In this document: positions 7,634-12,851 of the stretch, one piece after another | Position numbering within the stretch: the first letter of the stretch is position 1 | Layout: the number at the start of each line of letters is the position of its first letter | NCBI GenBank assembly: GCA_937875715.1 | Contig: CALEHZ010000033.1 | Location: forward strand, 1 to 13,771 | DNA from: an uncultured Campylobacter sp. | GTDB taxonomy: Bacteria > Campylobacterota > Campylobacteria > Campylobacterales > Campylobacteraceae | DNA: 13,771 bases | Reading direction: 5' to 3' | Made by a program: the position numbers and the translations under genes | Notes under the pieces: generated by a model | What the model saw: only the letters and a program-made list of their open reading frames with translations | The model's database searches: none | Told to the model about the DNA's origin: nothing

Positions 7634-8239
7634 TTAATTTTGCCACTTAGCTTTAAGTGTGCCTATATCAATATTTGAGCTTTTATTTTGCATAGAAATA
7701 AAAACCGACCTTAGCTCGTCATAAGCTTTTTCTAAATCCTCGTTAATGATGATATAATCATATTCTTTTAGATATTCCATCTCGCCAGTAGCGTTTTTTA
7801 GGCGCTCTTTTATGCTTTCATTATTTTCTGTGCCACGATTTTTAAGCCTGTTTTCAAGGGTGCTTTTGTCCTTTGTCGTTACAAACACCGAAGTCAGCGC
7901 AAAATCCTGCTTTCTGGCTAAAATAAAACCTTGAACATCTATATCAAAAATTACGATTTTATTTTCATTTAAAGCCTTGATAACGGGCTTTAAACTCGTG
8001 CCGTAGAAGTTTCCGTGCACATTCGCCCATTCTAAAAAGTGCCCAGCTTTAATATCAGCCTCAAACTCATCTTTGCTGATAAAATGATAATTTACGCCGT
8101 TTTTTTCGCCATCTCGTGGCGCTCTAGTTGTGCTAGAAATGGAAAAATAAGTGTTTTTAAACTCGCTAAAAAGCTTGTTTAAAAGCGAGCTTTTCCCACT
8201 TCCGCTTGGACCACTGATTAATAAAACTTGCCCTATCAA
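7634..8239 (-). CDS. gmk: Guanylate kinase
   Basis: This enzyme phosphorylates GMP to GDP with ATP. The 201-residue protein has the P-loop GPSGSGKS at 10-17. The GMP-binding segment follows (SISSTTRAPRDGEKNGVNYHF, from about 33), then FDIDVQG and the R-containing lid (ENRLKNRGTE). The start is TTG at 8239: it sits six bases after an AGGA site, the P-loop is at the usual distance, and no ATG or GTG lies in frame between it and the ribosome-binding site. A perfect 22-base palindrome lies directly upstream of that site, so the leader RNA may fold close to the start. It heads the gmk-tatA-argS-DJ-1 unit; I see no convincing promoter in front of it. Confidence 0.96.
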   Translation of the reverse strand: MIGQVLLISGPSGSGKSSLLNKLFSEFKNTYFSISSTTRAPRDGEKNGVNYHFISKDEFEADIKAGHFLEWANVHGNFYGTSLKPVIKALNENKIVIFDIDVQGFILARKQDFALTSVFVTTKDKSTLENRLKNRGTENNESIKERLKNATGEMEYLKEYDYIIINEDLEKAYDELRSVFISMQNKSSNIDIGTLKAKWQN

Positions 8240-8256
8240 ATATTTTCCTTCACAAT

Positions 8257-8278
8257 AGTGAATTTTATAAAATTCACT
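8257..8278. repeat. Perfect 22-base palindrome in the gmk leader
   Basis: GAATTTTATAAAATTC is extended on both sides by AGT/ACT to a perfect 22-base palindrome. It ends only about six bases upstream of the gmk ribosome-binding site as transcribed, so a transcript folding here would place a stem next to the start. Confidence 0.9.
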
Positions 8279-8325
8279 TTAAAATTTAGAAAATTCAGCC
8301 TTGTAAAATTCACTCGCAAAGCTTG

Positions 8326-8363
8326 AAAATTCATAAAATTCAAGCTTGAATTTTATGAATTTT
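8326..8363. repeat. Perfect 38-base palindrome between the acidic-protein gene and gmk
   Basis: Two 19-base arms, AAAATTCATAAAATTCAAG and its exact complement, meet at AAGCTT with no loop. It sits about 20 bases downstream of the stop of the acidic-protein gene. Between it and the 22-base palindrome lie weaker copies (AAATTTAGAAAATTC, GTAAAATTCAC). Confidence 0.95.
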
Positions 8364-8383
8364 ATAAAATTGCTTTTATGATT

Positions 8384-10087
8384 TTATTCATCAAAGCTTA
8401 TATTTATCTTAATTTTCATGCCTTTAATCGCTTCTTTTAATTTAGAATTAGCTAGCGCAGCACCTAGTGTTTCTGTGATTTCTTCGCTTATTTTAGCCTT
8501 CGTGGCGTCTAAATCACCGCTGCTATTTTCATCATTTTGCGCAGTATTTTTACTAAGCTCAAGCCCAAGTGCGTCTGCTAAATCGCTTTCATTAAGCCCA
8601 GAAAATTCATCATCTAAGTTTGAGGTTTCATCTTTTAAGTTTGAATTTTCTGTGCCCAAATTTTCTTCTTGTAACTCTTCTAGGCTTTCTTCTTCAATCT
8701 CTAAGCTTTCAAGTTCGCTTTGATCAGCTTCGTTTTTGGCTTCGTCTATGTCCGCCTCGCTTGGAATTTCGCTAATCTCTGCTAGTTCATCACTTTGTTC
8801 TTCGATATCTTCGCTGATTTCTTCTAGTTGTTCTAGCTCATCTTCCAAATCACTGCTTTGAGTGCTTTCATCAGGTTTGGCATCGATCATCAAATCAGTC
8901 ATATTTTGAGTGATTTCAGCCATATCAGCTGAGCTAAGCTCGGTATCGGCGATTTTTTCATCATCTGTGGCTTGTTCTGCTAGAGCCTTTGCTGTTTTTT
9001 GCTCTGCTGCTTGGATTTCTGCTTTTAATTTTGCTAATTTATCTTCTTTAACCTCTTCTATACTCTCTAAATCAGCAAAATTTTCTGGGATTTCATCGTC
9101 TGTTCTTGCTTCATCTTTTGGTGGCACAAATCCTGAAATACTATCTAAATCAGCCAAATCTTCGCCCGGTTTGTGATCAAAAATTTCTTCTTTTTCTTCT
9201 TCTATAATCTCAGCTTCGTCAATTGAATTTTCTGCTGAATTTTCTAAAATATCATCTGCTGAATTTTCTAAAATATCACCTGCTGAATTTTCTAAAATAT
9301 CACCTGCTGAATTTTCTGGCTGCGCATCTAAATTATCTATTTCTTCTACAATTGAACTAAGCTCGGCTAATTGAACCTCTTTTTCCGCAGCTATTTCACC
9401 AAGTTCGCCAGGCTCATCATCTAAAACTTCTTTTAATTCGCCCTCAAAATCTACGCTTTGGCTATTTTCATTGCTAGCCGCAGCAGGAATTTCATCAGCC
9501 ACTTCATCATCAGCTGCTTCATCAGCAGCTACTTCATCAGCAGGAATTTCATTAGCCACTTCATCACTCACTTCATCAACAGAAAATTCATCAGCTGCTG
9601 TTTCATCTAAAATTACTTCTTCTTGGGTCTCGTCTTTTTGATCGATTTTATCAAGCATATCGTCCAAATCCACGCCCAAATCATCAAAAGAGTCACCAAT
9701 GCTAAGTCCCTCATCAAGGCTATCGCTAAAAGAATCAAGGCTTTTTGTAGCAGCTGGTGTAGTTTGGGCAGCTTCTTTTTCTTCGTTTAAAGGACTGATT
9801 TTTTGAACCTTGTCAATAAAATCAGTCGGCAAAAACGGCTTTTCAAGGCTGTATTTACCAAGCTTTTTTTCATAATTTCTAGGAATTAAAAACAAAATTT
9901 CCTTGCCAAAAGGCGTGTAATCTGTGTCTTCATCAACCATTTCGTGATCGCAAATAAGCAAATCACAACTCCAAGGTGCAATTTGTGTGAGATTTTCTAT
10001 CTCTTCTAATTCGTAGCCGATTTTGTCAAGACTTAGTTTAACAAGCCTTGAAATAACTGGATTTTGATTTAATAATACTACTTTCAT
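8384..10087 (-). CDS. Highly acidic protein with degenerate N-terminal receiver domain (Cj1178c-like)
   Basis: Residues 1-98 read like a response-regulator receiver domain: KVVLLNQNPVISRLVKLSL, then CDLLICDHEM with D47 at the phospho-acceptor position, ILFLIP, and LEKPFLPTDF with K83-P84. The acidic pair after strand 1 is replaced by N7-Q8, so normal Mg-dependent phosphorylation is doubtful. Residues from about 100 to 500 are a low-complexity, Glu/Asp/Ala/Ser-rich region, probably disordered, with an 8-residue tandem repeat (ENSAGDIL). The last 60 residues return to ordered sequence (LADALGLELSK, ITETLGAALANSKLKEAIKGM). The gene lies 42 bases after fliR and before gmk, as I recall for the C. 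jejuni 'highly acidic protein'. An AGGA site precedes the ATG at 10087. Its function is unknown; the neighbourhood only hints at motility. Confidence 0.88.
   Translation of the reverse strand: MKVVLLNQNPVISRLVKLSLDKIGYELEEIENLTQIAPWSCDLLICDHEMVDEDTDYTPFGKEILFLIPRNYEKKLGKYSLEKPFLPTDFIDKVQKISPLNEEKEAAQTTPAATKSLDSFSDSLDEGLSIGDSFDDLGVDLDDMLDKIDQKDETQEEVILDETAADEFSVDEVSDEVANEIPADEVAADEAADDEVADEIPAAASNENSQSVDFEGELKEVLDDEPGELGEIAAEKEVQLAELSSIVEEIDNLDAQPENSAGDILENSAGDILENSADDILENSAENSIDEAEIIEEEKEEIFDHKPGEDLADLDSISGFVPPKDEARTDDEIPENFADLESIEEVKEDKLAKLKAEIQAAEQKTAKALAEQATDDEKIADTELSSADMAEITQNMTDLMIDAKPDESTQSSDLEDELEQLEEISEDIEEQSDELAEISEIPSEADIDEAKNEADQSELESLEIEEESLEELQEENLGTENSNLKDETSNLDDEFSGLNESDLADALGLELSKNTAQNDENSSGDLDATKAKISEEITETLGAALANSKLKEAIKGMKIKINISFDE
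9234..9319 (-). repeat. In-frame 24-base tandem repeat coding for ENSAGDIL units
   Basis: Three full units (9234-9257, 9258-9281, 9282-9305) and a partial fourth are nearly identical on the plus strand: GCTGAATTTTCTAAAATATC followed by ACCT or ATCT. Because the unit is 24 bases, gain or loss of copies keeps the reading frame. The core GAATTTTCTAAAAT resembles the intergenic repeat family. Confidence 0.9.
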
Positions 10088-10129
10088 TATTTTTTCCTGA
10101 AAAAATTTGCTAATTTTAGCGAAAAATCC

Positions 10130-10900
10130 TTAAAAAAACAAAAATGGAAAGTCATTTAAGATTTTTATAAGCAAAGAATTAAAAAGCCTTATAATTGCTG
10201 AAATTATCGCCATTAGCACAGCAAAGGCAACCACAATTTTAATTGGAAAGCCAACAACAAGCAAATTAAATTGTGGCATTGTTTTCATAAGCATTCCAAA
10301 AATAAAATCACTCATTAAAGCAAGCGCAAGTATAGGAAACGCCGTAATAAAGCCAAATAAAAACATATTTACCACGCTTTTTGCTGTGTATTTCCAAAGA
10401 TTTTCATTTGGATAAAAGCTGCCAAGCTCGATATATTCCATACTTTTGCCCAAAAACTGCAAAATTACATGATGTCCATCAGCTAGTAAAAACGCCGTAA
10501 GCACGAGCAAAGTAAGCGCATTTGAAATCAGTGGGCTTTGAATGCCGGTTTGCGGGTCCATCACATTTGCCATAGAAAAGCCCATAACCATGCTGATTTG
10601 CTCGCCAGCAAGGCTTAAGGCACCAAAACAAATCGTAAGCAGTCCGCCAGCAATTAGCCCAAAAAGTAGCTCAGCTAAAGTCTCAAGCACCAAGTATTCT
10701 ATGCCGATACTAGCGAGGTTTGGCGCCTTTGCCATAGGCAGCAAAAAAACGCTAAGAGTGATAGCAAGTGCGGTTTTAACGACAATTGGAATTTGTGCAT
10801 GAGAAAAAAACGGAAAGAACACCATCAAGGCGCCTGTGCGCACAAAAAGCAAAAAAAAGGTGATGACATTACCCTGTGTTAAATACGCTAAAAATTCCAC
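10130..10900 (-). CDS. fliR: Flagellar type III export apparatus protein FliR
   Basis: This is an inner-membrane component of the FliPQR export gate that passes flagellar rod, hook and filament subunits. The 256 residues are the normal FliR length, with several hydrophobic helices from about residue 11 onward. Family landmarks include VRTGALMVFFPFF at 20-32, LAGEQISMVMGFSMANVMDP at 97-116, DGHH at 141-144 and MPQFNLLVVGFPIKI at 208-222. The start is GTG at 10900: the frame is open for only eight more codons upstream, with no ATG and a stop beyond. The ribosome-binding site is poor (AAAGAAA). It probably leads the transcript into the acidic-protein gene. Confidence 0.95.
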   Translation of the reverse strand: MEFLAYLTQGNVITFFLLFVRTGALMVFFPFFSHAQIPIVVKTALAITLSVFLLPMAKAPNLASIGIEYLVLETLAELLFGLIAGGLLTICFGALSLAGEQISMVMGFSMANVMDPQTGIQSPLISNALTLLVLTAFLLADGHHVILQFLGKSMEYIELGSFYPNENLWKYTAKSVVNMFLFGFITAFPILALALMSDFIFGMLMKTMPQFNLLVVGFPIKIVVAFAVLMAIISAIIRLFNSLLIKILNDFPFLFF

Positions 10901-10918
10901 TTTTTTTCTTTGATTTAG

Positions 10919-10924
10919 ATTTTA
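10919..10924 (-). promoter_or_regulatory. Weak candidate -10 box for fliR
   Basis: TAAAAT (five of six matches to TATAAT) on the minus strand lies 18 bases before the GTG. It would give a very short leader of about 10-12 bases. No sigma54 or sigma28 box was found. Confidence 0.25.
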
Positions 10925-10950
10925 CTGAGCCGCTTTGCTGCGTTTGCAAA

Positions 10951-11102
10951 GTGAATTTTATAAAAGTAAAGCTGTGAATTTTATGAATTTTATAAAATTT
11001 AGTTTGAATTTTTGCTTCGCATATTGGGTGAATTTTTTAAAATTTTATGAATTTTATAAAATTCAAGCCACTTTAAAGTAACTGAATTTTATAAAATTCA
11101 AA
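10951..11102. repeat. Cluster of GAATTTTATAAAATTC palindromes between trxB and fliR
   Basis: Perfect 18-base palindromes TGAATTTTATAAAATTCA occur at 11048-11065 and 11083-11100. Between and before them are partial copies: GTGAATTTTATAAAAG, GTGAATTTTATGAATTTTAT and GTGAATTTTTTAAAATTTTA. A small ACTTTAAAGT palindrome lies at 11070-11079. The 208-base gap shows no gene. Confidence 0.88.
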
Positions 11103-11108
11103 AGCAAT

Positions 11109-12044
11109 TTAAGCGTGGTCGCGAAGATAGTCAATCACACTTAGAGCTGCGATTGCACCATCGCTGGCTGCGCAAACTACTTGTTTTGGTGAGTCTTCTC
11201 TCAAATCGCCTGCTGCAAAAAGTCCAGGCAAAGAAGTGTGCATTTTGTGATCTACTTTGACATTTCCAGCCTCAGTTAGCTCACAAATACTCTTGCCACT
11301 TTCGTCTTTTAAAATGGCATTTTGGACATTTAAGCCTACAAAGGTAAAAATTCCAGGCACGGCGATTTCTCTTTTGCTGCCGTCTTTAAGCGTCACACGA
11401 ACGCCAGTTACGCCCATATTATCGCCTAAAATTTCATCAATTGTGGCGTTTAGAACAAACTCGATTTTCTCGCAGTTTTTCGCTCTTTCAACTGTGCTTG
11501 GAGCTGCTCTAAACTCATCTCTTCTGTGGATTAAATACACTTTTTTACAAATATTTGCTAAATATTGTGCTTCTTCAAGCGCTGTGTCGCCACCACCTAA
11601 AACGGCAACTTCTTTGTTTTTATAGAAAAATCCATCGCAAGTAGCGCAGGTGCTAACGCCACGCCCAAAAAATTCATCCTCGCCTTTTACACCAGCTCTT
11701 TTTGGTTTTGAGCCGGTGGCTACAATTACGGTTTTTGCCTCTACGCTTTTGCCGCTATCAAAATGGATTACAAAAATTTTATCTTTTTTTTCTATTTTAG
11801 TTGCGTTTTCCATCTCAATTTTTAGCCCAAAGCGTGTGCACTGCTCTGTCCAAGGCGCCATAAATGTGATGCCATCTACTACTTGCGGAACGCCTGGATA
11901 GTTTTCCATTTCAGAACTTGATGTGATTTGTCCGCCTGGCATTCCTTTTTCAAACATAACCACGTTTTTTACACCGCCACGAGTGGCATATAGTCCAGCA
12001 GCAAGTCCAGCAGGTCCGCCACCGATGATTGCTAAATCTAGCAT
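11109..12044 (-). CDS. trxB: Thioredoxin reductase
   Basis: This flavoenzyme uses NADPH to reduce thioredoxin. The 311 residues carry the FAD-binding [13 protein letters not shown] at 8-20, the redox-active CATC pair (C133, C136), the NADPH-binding [10 protein letters not shown] at 150-159 and the C-terminal FAD motif [10 protein letters not shown]. All match low-molecular-weight bacterial TrxB. An AAGGAG site precedes the ATG at 12044. The gene follows trxA on the same strand, 161 bases downstream, with its own likely promoter and a plus-strand small-RNA-like locus in between. Confidence 0.96.
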   Translation of the reverse strand: MLDLAIIGGGPAGLAAGLYATRGGVKNVVMFEKGMPGGQITSSSEMENYPGVPQVVDGITFMAPWTEQCTRFGLKIEMENATKIEKKDKIFVIHFDSGKSVEAKTVIVATGSKPKRAGVKGEDEFFGRGVSTCATCDGFFYKNKEVAVLGGGDTALEEAQYLANICKKVYLIHRRDEFRAAPSTVERAKNCEKIEFVLNATIDEILGDNMGVTGVRVTLKDGSKREIAVPGIFTFVGLNVQNAILKDESGKSICELTEAGNVKVDHKMHTSLPGLFAAGDLREDSPKQVVCAASDGAIAALSVIDYLRDHA

Positions 12045-12090
12045 TTTATCTCCTTAAAAATATAAAAAAAGCTAAACTTGCTTCACAAAA

Positions 12091-12096
12091 ATTTTA
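12091..12096 (-). promoter_or_regulatory. Candidate -10 box for trxB
   Basis: TAAAAT on the minus strand lies 47 bases before the trxB ATG, predicting a leader of about 40 bases. It lies almost back-to-back with the candidate promoter of the plus-strand RNA. Confidence 0.3.
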
Positions 12097-12105
12097 CATT
12101 TTTTT

Positions 12106-12113
12106 GATAAACT
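12106..12113 (+). promoter_or_regulatory. Candidate promoter element of the plus-strand small RNA
   Basis: A run of seven T followed by GATAAACT resembles the T-tract plus -10 layout of Campylobacter promoters. The hexamer is imperfect (four of six matches to TATAAT). Predicted start is near 12118-12121. Confidence 0.35.
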
Positions 12114-12117
12114 TCCA

Positions 12118-12197
12118 CTCGTTCTTTTAACCAATGAAAGACGCAAGTTTCCCCCAAAAAGCTTTTGTCGTTCTTCTATGCTTTTTGGGGGTTTTTT
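12118..12197 (+). ncRNA. Candidate two-hairpin small RNA between trxA and trxB
   Basis: This is a transcript of about 80 nt inferred from sequence alone. Stem 1 (12120-12143) pairs CG and TCTTT with AAAGA and CG, with one bulged T and the loop TAACCAATG. A short linker leads to the terminator hairpin (12151-12191), whose 17-base loop is TTTTGTCGTTCTTCTAT. The octamer TCGTTCTT occurs twice: at the predicted 5' end (12119-12126) and in the terminator loop (12168-12175). That pattern suggests a repeated, exposed target-binding seed. The RNA would run opposite to all other genes here, diverging from trxB and converging on the trxA 3' end. A trxA-trxB read-through transcript would be fully complementary to it. 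A 21-codon ATG frame (12134-12199) lies inside but has no ribosome-binding site. I cannot say whether homologues are already described. Confidence 0.6.
12151..12197 (+). terminator. Intrinsic terminator facing the plus strand
   Basis: A perfect 12-bp stem, CCCCCAAAAAGC with GCTTTTTGGGGG, encloses a 17-base loop and is followed at once by six T (12192-12197). On the minus strand the hairpin is followed by GGGGGAAACTTG with no U-tract. It is therefore built to stop plus-strand transcription, not trxA. Confidence 0.88.
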
Positions 12198-12205
12198 AGA
12201 GCAAA

Positions 12206-12526
12206 TTAAAGCAATGAATTGATTTTATCAGCAATTGCTACTTTGCTTTGAGCGCCGATTAAAGTCTCTTTTACTTCGCCATTTTTGAAAAATAGCATAG
12301 TTGGAATTGAGCGAACGCCGTATTCTGCTGCTAGGTCTTCAACCTCATCAGTATTTACTTTGCAGATTTTAGCTTTGCCATCAAACTCAGCAGCTAGCTC
12401 GTCAATAACTGGCGCTAACATGCGACATGGACCACACCAAGGTGCCCAAAAATCTACCAAAGTTACGCCTTCTTTTACAGTTTCTTCAAACTGCGCCTTA
12501 TTTGTTAATTCAATGTATTTTCCCAT
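12206..12526 (-). CDS. trxA: Thioredoxin
   Basis: This is a cytoplasmic disulfide reductant, itself reduced by TrxB. The 106 residues contain the active site [10 protein letters not shown] (C31, C34), the buried D25 in VDFW and the cis-proline SIPTM, followed by FKNGE. All are canonical and the length is standard. The ATG at 12526 follows an AAGGAG site, with a perfect TATAAT about 30 bases upstream of the start. Its 3' end meets the plus-strand terminator of the small-RNA candidate eight bases away. Confidence 0.97.
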   Translation of the reverse strand: MGKYIELTNKAQFEETVKEGVTLVDFWAPWCGPCRMLAPVIDELAAEFDGKAKICKVNTDEVEDLAAEYGVRSIPTMLFFKNGEVKETLIGAQSKVAIADKINSLL

Positions 12527-12557
12527 TGTTTTCTCCTTGAAAGATGAATTGCGGAAT

Positions 12558-12563
12558 ATTATA
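12558..12563 (-). promoter_or_regulatory. Promoter -10 box of trxA
   Basis: On the minus strand ATTTTTTATTATAAT gives a T-tract followed by a perfect TATAAT, 31 bases before the ATG. The predicted leader is about 25 bases and contains the AAGGAG site. Confidence 0.6.
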
Positions 12564-12629
12564 ATAAAAAATACAATATATATTAAATCAAAGAAAAATT
12601 ATTTAATAAATTTTATTATCTACTTTAGC

Positions 12630-12830
12630 TTTGAATTTTATGAAATCCAGAAAATTCAGCCTTGAATTTTCTGGCTCATTAACTGCAGCGAGTTTGAATT
12701 TTCTGAAATTTTAGAAAATTCAAAATCGCTGCAGTATTTTTCAGAAAATTCAGAAAATTCAAACTCGCCGTAGTATTTCAGAAAATTCAGAAAAAGCGAG
12801 ACAAATTCAGAAAATTCGCGGTAGCGGCTG
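12630..12830. repeat. Dense array of GAATTTTCTGAAAATTC-type repeats
   Basis: The 325-base gap between trxA and the GlnD-like gene is mostly filled by variants of AGAAAATTCAGAAAATTCA, on both strands. They are interspersed with short GC-rich words (CTGCAGCGAG, TCGCCGTAGT, GCGGTAGCGG). Unlike the other spacers, the palindrome centre is CTG rather than TAT. A 64-codon open frame across it is low-complexity Phe/Glu/Ser repeat translation and not a credible gene. The only other signal in the gap is the trxA promoter. Confidence 0.85.
12683..12734. repeat. 52-base inverted repeat with GC-rich ends
   Basis: CTGCAGCGA pairs with TCGCTGCAG at the ends. After one mismatch TTTGAATTTTCT pairs with AGAAAATTCAAA, leaving the 8-base loop GAAATTTT. 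This gives 21 pairs out of 22. A GC-rich clamp around the AT palindrome is not seen in the other spacers. Confidence 0.9.
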
Positions 12831-12851
12831 TTAAAAAAAAGGCGCGGCATT

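Noticed and set aside
10901..10960. Sigma54 or sigma28 promoter upstream of fliR
   Set aside because: No GG-N10-GC pair or flagellar -10 motif could be found; only a weak TAAAAT is present.
12151..12191. Hairpin as the terminator of trxA
   Set aside because: Its position just after trxA is suggestive, but the U-tract is only on the plus-strand side; the minus-strand side continues AAACTTG.
214..12830. CRISPR array
   Set aside because: Repeats are short, palindromic, variable and irregularly spaced, with no unique spacers of constant length and no cas genes.
12656..12850. 64-codon minus-strand reading frame rich in Phe, Ser and Glu
   Set aside because: It is the translation of the GAATTTTCTGAAAATTC array (EFSEFSE repeats), lacks a ribosome-binding site and resembles no protein I know.
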